Origin: Verrucomicrobiota bacterium
GTDB lineage: Bacteria > Verrucomicrobiota > Verrucomicrobiia > Opitutales > Opitutaceae
Direction: 5' to 3'
Assembly (NCBI GenBank): GCA_026398135.1
Contig: JAPLTN010000054.1
Location: 1 to 53,328, forward strand
Length of the DNA stretch: 53,328 bases
This document shows positions 1-12,100 of the stretch, in pieces. A model generated the notes under the pieces. That model saw only the letters and a program-made list of their open reading frames with translations, was not told where the DNA came from and ran no database searches. The stretch's first letter is position 1, and each line of letters opens with the position of its first letter. Both the position numbers and the translations under genes were made by a program.

Positions 1-1
1 C

Positions 2-3000
2 CTGTCAACCACACCTGGCGCGATTTGGGACTACGCCGACGGCACCACCCCTCAGATCACCTGGAGCGCCACCCAGCCCGGCGTCGCTTGGCTCTGGCGC
101 TCCGCCGCCGGCCCCCAACTCAAGCTCGATGCGAGCAACACTCTTGGTCTCTTCGTACCCGGAGCCACCACCTCCGCCATCACCTTCAACCCCGCCGGCA
201 CCTCCACCTTCACCCAAGGCCTGACCGTCGGCGGCGTGCTCACCGCCAGCGGCGGCCTCAGTTCCCCCGGCGGCATCGTTAATGGCGGGGCCACCGGCCT
301 CACCCTCAACGCCGGCGGTACCAACCAAAACATCACTCTCACCCCCAGCGGCACCGGCTGGACCACCACCGGCTCAACCCTGCGGATCACCAACGCCACC
401 GCCAGCACCAACACCACCACCGGCGCGCTGACGGTCGCCGGCGGAGTCGGCGTGGCCGGTACGCTCAATGCCGGCAATCTTACCACCGGCGGCACGCTAA
501 ACGCAGGCACGGTCACCACCACCGGCACGGTCAACGCCGGAACCCTAAGCGTGGCCAACGTCGCATCCGCCCTGACCAATCTCGGCCTGGGCGCTTCAAG
601 CAACGCCGATTTCGGCGCGATCAATGCCGCCGATCCGACCCTCCTGCGCCTGGCCCCCGTCTCCAAAATCACCCACGTGGGCACCGGCCCCTATCTCTAC
701 TCCCCGCAAGTCATCACCGTATCCGGGACCCTGGCCTACGTCGGCAGCAGCAGCAGCACCTCCCTCCAAATCCTCGACGTCACCAACCCCCTGGCGCCGG
801 TAAAGCGTGGTGCCCTGGTGGGCAACGGCACGGCCGGAGCCGCCTACCTGTCTTACCCGCGAGGCATCGCGATTTCCGGCAACTACGCCTACGTCATCAG
901 CCAGACCAACAACGCCCTCCAAGTCGTCAACATTACCAATCCCGACGCCCCCATCGCCGCCGGATCCTTGGTCAACGGTGCCGGCGGGGCCGTGCTCGCC
1001 GCCCCCTTGGACATCGCCATCTCCGGCACCTACGCCTACATCGCCAGTTGGAGCAGCAATGCTCTGGAAATCGTCAACATCGCCAACCCCGCCGCTCCGG
1101 TCCATGCAGGCAAACTGGTCGATGCCACCGCTCTGCTGGGTGCCCGCGCCGTGGCCGTTTCCGGCAACTACGCTTATGTGGTGAGCTCTACCGGCAACCG
1201 TTTCGCGGTCATCAATATCAGCAATCCCGCCGCGCCCACCCTCGTTACCAGTCTCGTTCACAATGCCGCCGGTCCGCTCCTCTCCGGTGCCACCGCCATC
1301 GCGCTTTCCGGCAACTACGCCTATGTGATCAGCGCGACCAGCAATGCCCTTCAGGTCATCGACATCAGTAATCCCGCCCTGCCCGTGGCCAAGGGTTCCT
1401 TGGTTTCCGGTACCGCCGGGGCCCAGCTGCTTTCCCCCACCGCCGTGAGCGTCGTCGGCACCCTGGCCTACGTGACCGCCGGAGGTTCCACCAAGGCCCT
1501 GCAAATCGTCGATGTCAGCAACCCGCTCGCCCCGACCCCCAAGGGCCAGTTGCTCGATACCATGGGCGGGGCCGCGCTTAATGGCCCCACCGGCATCGCC
1601 GTCTCCGGCAACTACGCCTACGTGACCAGCGCCGGCAGCAACAACGCCTTGCAAATCCTTAGCGTGACGCCCGGCGGCGGCTTCCAGGTCAAGGGCTCCA
1701 CCGTGCTGACCACCAACGCCGCCAACGACGTCTTGCTCGGCTCCGGCCAGCCCGCCGCCAAGGTGGCCATCGGTACGACTAACGCCACCGCCCGCCTCAC
1801 CGTGGCCGGCACCGACACCGCCGCCACCTCCTCCGCCGCCAACTTCACCGATTCCACCGGCAAATCGTTGTTGATTGTTAAAAACGATGGGAAAGTCGGA
1901 GTGGGTACGAGTAATCCCTCTGAACAATTAGAAGTCGCGGGCAACGTGAAGGCGCAGAATTTCTTTATTAAACGTTATAGCCTGCCTGCGGATGGTAAGT
2001 TTCATGTGGTTGCTTCCGGAGGCGGTCAATGGGGGCGCATTGCTTACATGGCCGATCATGCTTCTCCAAATCAACCGGCACTCTCCAGCGGTGAAATCAT
2101 GATGATTAATGATAAATTCGCCTTGGTTATGCGTCATAAAACCGCGCAATACGGACCGAATACCAACCTGCAATTTGCGCGGAGTGGAAACACCGCCGAA
2201 GGAGGAACGGTGTGGGTTAAAAATAATGGCACCATTCCAGCCAATTTTTATATTACGGAGGCCCAAAATGTCTCGATTTCACTGGATGGAACATCGGCTG
2301 CTCTGCCTACCCCGGGTATAGGTCAGGTTATTTACCCACAACTAGCGGGCGATACTGAAACTTCCGAAAGTAATCTCACCTTGGCGGCCAATAGCGCATT
2401 TAATAATGGCTGGCACCGGACCCTTACTTTTGAGAATATTCAACCTCACGATCAAAGCCGCAACCCTGGCGTAGTCAGCGGTTCTATCAATTTTAATTAT
2501 AGTCAACCTACATCCGGAGTCAGTCAACTGGGCGCGCAGATTCAGGGCATTTCAGATTACACCCAAAGCGGTGGAGATACGCCGACGGCAATTACGTTCG
2601 GCACGTTCAATAGTAGCTATTACAGCCATATAGGTGCGACTGGTTTTTCCGAGCGAATGCGCATATCGAGCAATGGCAACGTCGGCATCGGCACCTCTAC
2701 GCCGAGTGCTTCCTTGGATGTCGGTGGTGCCGTGCAGATCAGCGCACAAGCTTCCACAACTCCGCCAGCAGGAATTGCGTATGGTTTGTTTGGTTATACT
2801 GGCGTAGGTCTTGGAATTGTTTCCCGTGCTGAAGGCCCAACTCAGGGCATAGGCTTTTGGACTAATTATGGGAATAATTTGCGCGAATCAGTGAGAATCA
2901 CTGCCGATGGGAATCTGGGCATCGGAACAACGACGCCCACTGCTAAACTCGAAGTCTCCGGAGATATTAAAGCTAACGGTAATCTAGTCCTTACAACTGC

Positions 3001-4978
3001 CAGCGCCAACATAGCGCGTCTCGATCAGAGCCCAACATTCAATCCGTCAAGTTACGGCAACTATAACGAAGGCATACGGGTAAATGATGCGCCTAATGGA
3101 TATGCTATACTGAAGTTGGGTGGTACTGGAACTTCCGGCACGGCAACTGGTAACTGGACTCTTTTCAAACATCCCAACGGAGATTTAGTTTATAACAATG
3201 GAGCCCAAGAAAAAGTTCATTTCTTTAATAATCGAGTACGTTTCAGCGATAACGTGGTTTCCAGTCGGCTCATTGCCACCGCAAATTCAAATATTGAAAA
3301 CTACGCTATAAACGGGGCATGGACAGGCGCTTCCTTGGTAACAAATAGTATAGAAATAGTTAATAATGAGGGGGTTGTGAATAATTCGTCCCCCACCTTG
3401 GCTTTTCATCGCTATGGCAGTGGAGGCCCACAATTTAGGTTGGATGCTGCCGGAACTAATGTGCTTTATTTAGAAAGCGCGAACGGCAACTCCGCACGAA
3501 GCTCGTTGCCCTATGGGGGTGGAGGAAATAATTTTTTCACTCGATTACATGTAGACGGACAACTTTCAACAACCGGCAACGTCGGCATCGGCACGTCCAC
3601 CCCAACCGCAAAGCTCGATGTCGCGGGCGATGCAAATATTAACGGAAAGCTCTTAATCAACGGCAAGGAGCTGTATTCTGGAACAAGTATCCCTATACCA
3701 AATGGATTAGGCGACAACCCAACGCCTTGGTATATCATAGATGGCGATGCTGCTAGTTCGATATTATACATAATTGCAGAAGGTAGTTACGCACAGAATA
3801 AACAATTGATACAGACCTTTACTAATTGGAACACGGCAACTGTGAAAGTGATTTCTAAGTTCGACTATGGACACCTCTATTTGCCCATCGAGTATGGAGT
3901 TTATCGCAGCGGAACAGAGGCTCGCATTGCAATCCGCGCTAACCCGGCGGCGAGTTCTGCTTATGACGTAGGAAGCTTTAGAATATCGAGTATTTCAAAT
4001 CCCGACAAACCGGTGGTGTTGACCCTAGTTGACGCAAATCAAGTCGTTGCTCATGTAAACCCTGAGGCACCCTCAGGCGGATGGAACGGTTTTGGCGGCA
4101 GTGACTTCACCGTCCCCCGAGATCTCAAGGTAGGCAATACCCTTAGCGTTAATGGATCGCCGGTATTGACTGCAGCATCTGCAAACATCGCCAATAACTT
4201 AGGCGTGGGTGCTAGCGCCAACACCTTATCCTCCGGGTGGAAAGGCACCGGCGTTTTTGGCCAAGACTCGTTCAATAAAGTCGTGGTGGGACCGCTGGTG
4301 AGCAATTACAGCGGAGCTACGATAGGTGCGAATAATTCCAATTTAAACGATTGGGCGGATCTGAATATAACCGGATCAAACCTTATTTTCCGCACCAATG
4401 GTGAAACCGAAACGGCCCGTCTCACAAGCAACGGACGGCTGGGTATCGGCACTACAGACCCCACTACGAAGCTCGAGGTCGCCGGTAATGCCAAAGTCAA
4501 CGGCAACTTCACCGTTAAGGGCGGGCATACGGACACTCAGCTTTTCCTCACCTCGGATCATTTTTCCCAAGGAGTGGACGGAGCTAATACCGCGTCACTG
4601 ACGATGTGGGCGAGCGAACCTGGTATGTCTTGGACTGGTGCCGGTATCGGCAATAATATTGTCAACAACAACCCCTTGAATCGTATCACCGCCACCAGGG
4701 GAGCTTCATACATACGCTTGCTAGACAACGCTGTTGTAATGAGCACATTTAATAATCAAGGGGCGAACACGAATAATATTATTATGTCAGATACTAACGT
4801 AACCCTCCAAGGCAACGTCGGCATCGGCACGACCACGCCCAGCGCTAAGCTCGAAGTCGCGGGCGATGCCAAGATTACCGGCTCCCTCGCAGTCACCAAA
4901 CGCGTGACCAAGCTCCGCGTCGAACGCCAAGGCGACATCGCCATGGGACCGTTTACAACCAGCCCTGCGGTCGAATAA
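2..4978 (+). CDS. Giant secreted LVIVD-propeller / tail-fibre-repeat protein (5' truncated by window edge)
   Basis: The frame is open from base 2, so the true start lies before the window; 1658 codons are visible. From nt 718 to about 1665 there are seven repeats of the form S-G-N-Y-A-Y-V...L-Q-I-x-D-I-x-N-P-x-x-P. This is the LVIVD-repeat pattern, and seven copies would close one beta-propeller. From nt 1760 to the end, seven copies of N-V-G-I-G-T-x-x-P-x-x-x-L-x-V-x-G recur (near nt 1762, 1890, 2680, 2910, 3580, 4438, 4812). That motif is typical of trimeric phage-tail-fibre-like and S74-associated surface proteins. No S74 chaperone domain follows; the protein ends shortly after the last repeat. 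Base composition changes near nt 1870 from very GC-rich to distinctly AT-richer, suggesting a mosaic gene. The next gene starts 17 bp downstream. An extracellular adhesin or fibre is inferred; no enzymatic motif was seen. Confidence 0.85.
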   Translation: MSTTPGAIWDYADGTTPQITWSATQPGVAWLWRSAAGPQLKLDASNTLGLFVPGATTSAITFNPAGTSTFTQGLTVGGVLTASGGLSSPGGIVNGGATGLTLNAGGTNQNITLTPSGTGWTTTGSTLRITNATASTNTTTGALTVAGGVGVAGTLNAGNLTTGGTLNAGTVTTTGTVNAGTLSVANVASALTNLGLGASSNADFGAINAADPTLLRLAPVSKITHVGTGPYLYSPQVITVSGTLAYVGSSSSTSLQILDVTNPLAPVKRGALVGNGTAGAAYLSYPRGIAISGNYAYVISQTNNALQVVNITNPDAPIAAGSLVNGAGGAVLAAPLDIAISGTYAYIASWSSNALEIVNIANPAAPVHAGKLVDATALLGARAVAVSGNYAYVVSSTGNRFAVINISNPAAPTLVTSLVHNAAGPLLSGATAIALSGNYAYVISATSNALQVIDISNPALPVAKGSLVSGTAGAQLLSPTAVSVVGTLAYVTAGGSTKALQIVDVSNPLAPTPKGQLLDTMGGAALNGPTGIAVSGNYAYVTSAGSNNALQILSVTPGGGFQVKGSTVLTTNAANDVLLGSGQPAAKVAIGTTNATARLTVAGTDTAATSSAANFTDSTGKSLLIVKNDGKVGVGTSNPSEQLEVAGNVKAQNFFIKRYSLPADGKFHVVASGGGQWGRIAYMADHASPNQPALSSGEIMMINDKFALVMRHKTAQYGPNTNLQFARSGNTAEGGTVWVKNNGTIPANFYITEAQNVSISLDGTSAALPTPGIGQVIYPQLAGDTETSESNLTLAANSAFNNGWHRTLTFENIQPHDQSRNPGVVSGSINFNYSQPTSGVSQLGAQIQGISDYTQSGGDTPTAITFGTFNSSYYSHIGATGFSERMRISSNGNVGIGTSTPSASLDVGGAVQISAQASTTPPAGIAYGLFGYTGVGLGIVSRAEGPTQGIGFWTNYGNNLRESVRITADGNLGIGTTTPTAKLEVSGDIKANGNLVLTTASANIARLDQSPTFNPSSYGNYNEGIRVNDAPNGYAILKLGGTGTSGTATGNWTLFKHPNGDLVYNNGAQEKVHFFNNRVRFSDNVVSSRLIATANSNIENYAINGAWTGASLVTNSIEIVNNEGVVNNSSPTLAFHRYGSGGPQFRLDAAGTNVLYLESANGNSARSSLPYGGGGNNFFTRLHVDGQLSTTGNVGIGTSTPTAKLDVAGDANINGKLLINGKELYSGTSIPIPNGLGDNPTPWYIIDGDAASSILYIIAEGSYAQNKQLIQTFTNWNTATVKVISKFDYGHLYLPIEYGVYRSGTEARIAIRANPAASSAYDVGSFRISSISNPDKPVVLTLVDANQVVAHVNPEAPSGGWNGFGGSDFTVPRDLKVGNTLSVNGSPVLTAASANIANNLGVGASANTLSSGWKGTGVFGQDSFNKVVVGPLVSNYSGATIGANNSNLNDWADLNITGSNLIFRTNGETETARLTSNGRLGIGTTDPTTKLEVAGNAKVNGNFTVKGGHTDTQLFLTSDHFSQGVDGANTASLTMWASEPGMSWTGAGIGNNIVNNNPLNRITATRGASYIRLLDNAVVMSTFNNQGANTNNIIMSDTNVTLQGNVGIGTTTPSAKLEVAGDAKITGSLAVTKRVTKLRVERQGDIAMGPFTTSPAVE

Positions 4979-4995
4979 ACCCTCGTACTTCCGCA

Positions 4996-6132
4996 GTGAA
5001 TCCCATCATTCGAACTTTAATCCTAATAGCGCTGTTGCCCATCGGGGCCGCGTCGCTTGCCGCCCAAACGCCGATACCTTGGCGGAATGCGCGTCCTTTG
5101 CCTTGGCCCTTAAATCTTATCTACGGCCCGGTTACGTATTATTCCGGAAGCACCACCACCATCGTAGCCTACCGAACGGTTAAACAGAACGGTTCGGTTC
5201 AGGTTCAATCCTCCGCGTCTTTAACCATCCGGGCAGGCAATTCGGTGAGTCTTCAACCCGGGTTTTCCGTAGCTCCCGGGGGCCGCTTGTCAGTGATTGT
5301 TGAGCCAATTGATACCGACGGCGATGGCTACTCGGACGAACTTGAAATAGAAATCGGATTAAATCCCCAGGATCCGGGTGATGTCGCGAAAGCCCTCAAT
5401 GCTTGGAACCCAGGCACACTCCCGGGAAACTGGGGGGCAAAACCTACTTGGTGGACCACTCGCAAAGTTATTACCAGTGATGCCGCAGACGACTTTGCCG
5501 CCGCTAATATTGGCCAACTAAAATTCGTCGCGGCAAACGCAGCCCGAGAATTGGACTGGTCTCTTTTAAGCGTGGGTGGCGTTAGCGATGAAATTATCAA
5601 TCTGGTAGACAGTTGGGATGCTTCTCCCACCGACGAAGTGGTTCGCGACGACTATGCGGTGATAAACCAAGGCCAGCTCAAAAGTGTGGCCGAATTATTT
5701 TATCGAAGACTACGGCAAGCCGGCTATATAGGCGTGCCTTTGGCTCAAGGTGCCACTCGGCCTTGGACCACGACGGCAGACGACGACGATGACTACGCGG
5801 TGGCGAACCTTGGGCAGTTAAAATATATATTTAGCTTCGACCCCAATCCCGGCATTATGGTCGATATTGACCAAGACGGCATTGATGACCGCTGGGAAAA
5901 ATTATATTACAAGAGTAGCGCGGTGGTTTCGGGTGGTGAAGACACCGATCAAGACGGTTATACTACGCTGGAAGAGTTTTTGCTAAAAACCAGTCCCTTA
6001 CGCGCTGACTCCGATTTGCTGCCGGGGGATATGAGAACCTATCAATATGATAATCGCGGCCGACTCCTGGGCGCAACCGCCAACGGACTTAACGCCCGTT
6101 ATACGCCCGATGCCGAAGGCAATTTAAAGTAA
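4996..6132 (+). CDS. Secreted protein with coathanger-like stack, calcium-type motifs, N-x-GQLK repeats and a terminal YD repeat
   Basis: 378 residues from a GTG start that gives a clean signal peptide (I-R-T-L-I-L-I-A-L-L then A-A-Q). Residues about 45-95 resemble the 3-coathanger stack seen in secreted Bacteroidetes proteins (S-V-S-L-Q-P-G-F-S-V). A D-T-D-G-D-G-Y-S-D-E motif near residue 106 and two more Asp-rich loops near 290-325 are EF-hand/thrombospondin-3-like calcium sites. Three N-x-G-Q-L-K repeats lie near residues 172, 225 and 273, two of them preceded by an acidic D-D-x-A/Y-A-V stretch. I know this repeat from verrucomicrobial secreted proteins but not its function. The last 30 residues are a single RHS/YD repeat (Y-Q-Y-D-N-R-G-R-L). 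The gene sits 17 bp after the fibre gene and 17 bp before the RHS gene, so cotranscription is likely. Confidence 0.85.
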   Translation: MNPIIRTLILIALLPIGAASLAAQTPIPWRNARPLPWPLNLIYGPVTYYSGSTTTIVAYRTVKQNGSVQVQSSASLTIRAGNSVSLQPGFSVAPGGRLSVIVEPIDTDGDGYSDELEIEIGLNPQDPGDVAKALNAWNPGTLPGNWGAKPTWWTTRKVITSDAADDFAAANIGQLKFVAANAARELDWSLLSVGGVSDEIINLVDSWDASPTDEVVRDDYAVINQGQLKSVAELFYRRLRQAGYIGVPLAQGATRPWTTTADDDDDYAVANLGQLKYIFSFDPNPGIMVDIDQDGIDDRWEKLYYKSSAVVSGGEDTDQDGYTTLEEFLLKTSPLRADSDLLPGDMRTYQYDNRGRLLGATANGLNARYTPDAEGNLK

Positions 6133-6149
6133 TTTTATACGTTTTTGAT

Positions 6150-9100
6150 ATGTTTTCGCTATTTTTTAAACGCAGCTTTACCGCCGTTTGCACCATTGCA
6201 CTGCTAGGCTCGATTAGCGGGCTGCAAGCAGCATTTATTGATGAAAATGGTGGCTGGGTGGTAAACCCCAAGAACCCTACGGATGTACTGCCTGCCTATC
6301 CTTTAAACGAGGCTTCCGGAACCGGTGCATCAAGCCCAGACGATCAAATCCGCTATGGCGAACATTGGACCGATCTGGTGCAAAGTATATTACCCGGCGG
6401 TAGCTATGCCGACGAAATTACCCCGGAGATTGCCCAGCAAGCCAAGGCTCTGCGGCATGATCCCCTGCTGATCTATAATTTCGTTTTTTCCACCATTCGT
6501 TTTGAATTGTACTACGGGGCTAAGCGTGGAGCCCATCTTACCTTGCTCGAAGGGGTGGGCAACGACGCCGATCAATGCTTACTACTCGCCGCGTTGTTAA
6601 GGGCTTCGGGTTTTGACCCTTCGTATCAAAAACGATATTATTGCACTAATGCTATAGGCAAATATAATTTTTACGATGCCGAAGAGTTTTGGGGTGTCAG
6701 CAAAGCTGCTGCCGTAAATTTCCCTCATTTTATTCGTAGATCATCACTTAGATCAAGGTGGACTGATGCGCAGATTTCGGAGTATAATTATTTAAGGCAC
6801 GTTCTACTGAAATCGGGCTACCCAGATTCTAGTATATCGATGCCGATAGATGTTTCATGGGCCGATGGGTCGATTGCTTATCATGTATACTCGGTGAAGT
6901 TCTTTCATTCTGTTTTAGGCGAAATCAATTTAGCCCCTTGGAATAAGTGCCATAAACAAATTTCCGTAAATCGGATTGGTTTACCTCTGAACTTTAATTC
7001 ACAACAGTTTTTAAGCTCCACTGGTCCGAACCCGAGCGGAACTCCTTTATTAAGGCAGGTAAACAAACCGGCATTGCTTGGCGGTATTCAACAGGCTGTT
7101 GTGTCAACGGCGGGCCAACTAACAAACCAATACGGTAACTGGTCATCAGATGAATTGTTTAGTCGACGTGTTGCACCTGAATTAACTAAACCCCGAGTTA
7201 ATCTAAATACCCTGATTCCATATCCTGGGCTATCTGCACTAGGGGCAGGTGCTTGGTTTAATGTGGTAGCTACTTACTCGGTTTTCCCTGAAGATGGGAT
7301 GCTTAAATACAAATTTAAGTTCGATGATGCCGCCGAGGCGACATTTACTGGCCCTCGTCTGAGTAATAAGCGACTCGCGATTAGACATGAGGGTAATCGG
7401 GTGAAACTAAAACTGGATGATGAAGACCTCCTTGCCGCCAACATTTCTGCGGGGACGTATAAATTTACCGCTAAAATAATACACCCCGTATTCGGAGAGA
7501 AAATTGCAAGTATTAGAACCAACACCAAAAACGACAATTACCTATACGCTTTTACCCATGGTTTTACCGAGGGTGGTAAGGTTGTGCCTGTTCGTGAAGC
7601 GATACTAACCAATTATACAAACGAAGCACGTTCACGCTTTCCGGGCGCTTTTTCCGGCACCTTACTTAACTACGATGCCATCAGCGATGCAAACTTGCGC
7701 TGGAAGTTGCTGGCTGAAACACTTTATATTAAAGGCCTTCGTTACACTAGAGATTGCAACTACGTCGGAAGTATTAGTAATAGAATGGCTGATTGTTATG
7801 GTATATCCCATTGGTCATTTGGGCGAATCTTTCAGGAAACAACCTATGGTTATGATATTTACATTACTGACGCTTTTTGGCCCAATGCAGATATTCTTGC
7901 CACGCCTAATGCGCGGCACAAAGCATACCTAGCGGCAGGGTTTATGCAAAGTGGTCTGGAGCACGCTCACTTAGAATATGATTTGGGCGCGTCCGACCAG
8001 GCCGTATCCACCGTGCAGCTCTTGGATATGGCTTATAGTAATCCCGCCGACGGGCTCGTTTGGGCTACTAGTGCTACTTGGGCTAATGCCACCCCTTATT
8101 TGTCCGCCTATAGCTCCACGGAGAAAACTGCTTTAAAATCCTGGCTGGATGCCAAACCCAATTCGTGGGCGGTACTCCCTCGGGCTAAAGTGTATACGCG
8201 AAATATTTGGTCGGGATTTGCCTACCTTGCTGTCGAAGCTAACGTATCTAAGTACGCAATTGGGAGTGGCAGCACGGTGAATTTTGGTGGCTACAACACT
8301 ATAGCAGAACCAACGCCGACCGATACAATTACCACAGAGAAGGACGTCGGCAAAACACCGACCATTACCGGGGTCACCGCCGAGCCCACCCAACTCGCCG
8401 ACAGCCTCCGCATCGTCCAACAAAAGAACGACCCAATCGATTTCTACAACGGCGCTTATTACTTCGATCACACCGATCTCGCCGTCGGCCTCTCCTCCGG
8501 GGTGCGCGGCCTTGCCTTTTCCCGCAGCTACCGCTCCAACCGCAGCAACCTCGACCTCGCCGGCCTCGGGCCCGGCTGGTCGCATAATTACTACGCCCGC
8601 GCCTTCGTTCGCACCTCCACCGACGCCGCCTTCGGCCAAAGCAACCCCGCCGCCGCCGCCACCATCGTCGCCAGCCTCGCCATCATGCAGTCGATCCTGG
8701 GCGACACCCCCAACCTCGAATCCGTCGGCAAATCCGCCGTCATCGCCAAACTCGCCCTCGACCAGGTCCTCAACAACGCCATCGCCATCCAGCTCGGCGA
8801 GGAGACCCACGAGTTCGTCCGCCAGGCCGACGGCAGCTACGTCTCCCCCATCCGGTCCACCCTCACCCTCACGCGCGCCGGCGATACCCTTACCCTGAGC
8901 CAGCGCCACGGCGATACTTACACCTTCGATCTTGCCGCCGGGGGCCGCCTCACCCGCGCCGTCGATCCCTTCGGCCTGGAGCAGCTTTACTCCTACACCG
9001 GCGATCTCCTCACCACCGTGCGCGATGCCTACGGCCGCACCCTCACCTTCGGCTACCATCCCGGCACCAACCACATCAGCTCCGTCACCGATAGCACCGG

Positions 9101-12100
9101 CCGCGTTACCCGTTACGATTACGAGCAGGGCAATCTCGCCTGCTACACCGACCCCGAGGGCAAGGCCACCCGCTACGCCTACTCCGGCAAACTCCTCACC
9201 GAGATTCGCGACGCCCGCGACCGCCTGACCCTCCGCAGCGCCTACAACTCCGAAAATGCCGTGGACCAGCAGTGGAACACCGGCGACCCTGCCAAACACT
9301 ACCAATACGTCTTCTCCGCCTACCGCAGCGCCGAGCTAAACCCGCTTAAAGGCCTCGACGTCACCTATTACGACGCCCGCGCCCGCCCCAGCCGGCTGGT
9401 CAACGCCCTCGGCGAGGTCACCCGCTACACCTACGACGGCCAAAACCGCCCCCTCACCATCACCAACGCCCGCGGCCACACCACCACCCACACCTACAAC
9501 CCCGATCACACCCTCGCCACCACCACCGACCCGCTCGGCCTCACCACCCTCCACACCTACGACGACTACCACCGCGTCCTCACCACCACCCTCCGCGATA
9601 CCGATCCCGCCACCCCGGACCGCGTCACCACCTACACCTACATTCCCGGTGATACCGTCACCACCCGTCCCGAGACCCTCACCACCCCCGACGGCATCCG
9701 CACCCGTTTCGCCTACTACCCCAGCGGCGGCGCCATCGGTCAGCTCTACACCTCCACCCAGGAGACCGCCCTCGGCAACTTCACCACCACCTACGAATAC
9801 GATGGCTACGGCCAGCCCACCCGCGTCACCGCCCCCGACGCCCGTGTGACCCGCACCACCTACGATGCCCGCGGCGTGCTCACCGACAGCTACGACGCCG
9901 CCGATACCCGCACCCACTACGAATACAACCTCCGCCGCCAGCCCACCCTCATCACCGCCGCCTACGGCACCGCCGACGCCTCCACCGTCCGCACCCGCTA
10001 CGACGATGTGGGCGACCCCCTCGAGACCACCGACCCCACCGGCATCGTCACCCGCTACGAGACCAACGCCCTCGGCAAAGTCCTCTCCACCACCCACGCC
10101 TACGGCACCGCCCTCTCCCGCACCAGCTCCACCCTCTACGACGTGCTCGACCGCCCCGCCCGCGATACCGACCCCACCGGCCGCTGGACCCGCTACCTCT
10201 ACGATGCCGTCGGCCGCCGCACCGCCGTGGTCAACTCCTACCAACACGCCGCCACCATCCTCTACGATGCCGTGGGCCAGCCCGCCCAGACCGCCACCCC
10301 CCTGCAATTTACCACCAAGTACACCCGCGATGCCCGCGGCTTCGCCACCGAGGAAACCGATCCGCTCGGCCTTACCCTCTACCGCACCACCGACGGCTAC
10401 GGCGCCCCCGCCACCCTGAAAAACCGCCTCGGCCACACCTGGACCTTCCATACCGACGCCGCCGGGCGCTCCACCGGACTCAGCACCCCCCTCGGCTACC
10501 GCCAGGAGACCCGGTACAACGCCCGCGGCCTGCCCACCCCCCTGATCGAACCCTCCCTCCAGGAAACCAGCTTCGTTTACGACGCCGCCGGTCGCCCCGC
10601 TACCCGGACCGATGCCCTCGGCACGCTAACCTACGGCTACGATGCCGCCGGCCGCCCCGACCGCCTTACCGAGGGCACCGCCGCGCTCCGTGCCGATCAC
10701 GACCTGCTCGGCCGCGTGCGCACCCATACCGATGCGCGTAACCAGCAGATCGGCTATGGCTACGATGCCGCCGGCCGCCTCACCACCCTCCGCTACCCCG
10801 GCGGCTTCAGCATCACCTACGCTTACGATGTCGCCGGCCGCCTGCACACCCTGACCGACAGCCAGGGCCGCGTGACCCGCTACCGCTACGATTCCGCCGA
10901 CCGCCTCATCGAGACCATCCGGCCCAACGGTACCCGCCGCCTCCAAGGCTACGATGCCGCCGGCCGCCTCGACTACCTGCACGAGAGCGACCCCGCCAAC
11001 CGCTCCCTCCTCTGGCGGAAGTTTGGCTACGATGCCGATGGCCGCCTCACCGCCCTGCGCAGCCTGCCCGTGCCCCAAGGCTTTACCGAGACCGTGCCCG
11101 CCGCCGCCTACGATGCCGACAACCGCCTCACCACCTGGGGCGGGCTCTCCACCGCCTTCGATGCCGATGGCAACCTCACCACCGGCCCCGCCCCCGCCGC
11201 CGCCGGCCTCGCCAGCTACGGCTACGATAGCCGCAACCGCCTGACCACCACCGGCCAATACAGCTTCGGCTACGATGCCGCCGACCAACGCACCACCCTC
11301 ACCGGCCCCGCCGGTACCACCCGCTACACCATCGACCCCTACGGCGGCGGCCTGCCCCGCGTGCTGGTGCGCGAACGCCCCGACGGCTCCACCACCACCT
11401 ATGTGTACGGACACGGCCTGGCCTACGAAATCGATTCCGCCACCGGCGTGCGCCACTACCACGGCGACCACCTCGGCAGCACCATCGCCCTGACAGATGC
11501 CGACGGCCGCCTTACCGACGAAGTGGAATACAGCCCCTACGGCCGCATCACCCGCCGCACCGGCACCACCAATACCCCCTTCCTGTACGTCGGTCTTGCC
11601 GGAGTGCAAACCGACCCCACCGGGCTTTTATACATGCGCGCCCGTTATTATCACCCCGGTATCATGCGCTTTGTAAACGCCGACCCGATAGGGTTCGGCG
11701 GCGGCATGAATTGGTATGCTTACGCAAACGGCAACCCGGTCATGTTCACTGACCCGAACGGGTTGGTCGCGTGGGGCGATCTCTTTAGCGCAACGCTGGG
11801 AATCGCAGGTAACGGCTTAGGCTTAGCAACCGGTTTCCTGCTGGGCATTGCTCCGGAGCCAACTTTGCTCACCAAAGTTGCTGCCGTGGCTGTGGTCGGG
11901 AAATCCAGCTATGGATTCGGCGTGAGCGTGCAAAACGCGGTTGCTGCAATAAGGGACAAGCCAGCGGTGTCGAAAGGTTCATTAGCAAACGATGTCGCCG
12001 AATTGGTTGCGCCGGGTAATCAGAACGCACAATACGCGGCCACCGCCATAGACCTCAGCAGCGATTTGCTACTTGGGCGCATAGGTGCGAATCACGCCCA

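Noticed and set aside
596-1927. 443-codon minus-strand open frame opposite the propeller gene
   Set aside because: Gly-rich mirror of the LVIVD repeats; no start signal or domain.
8133-10451. Minus-strand open frames of 371-390 codons opposite the RHS repeats
   Set aside because: Repeat-driven Gly/Val-rich shadows of the YD repeats.
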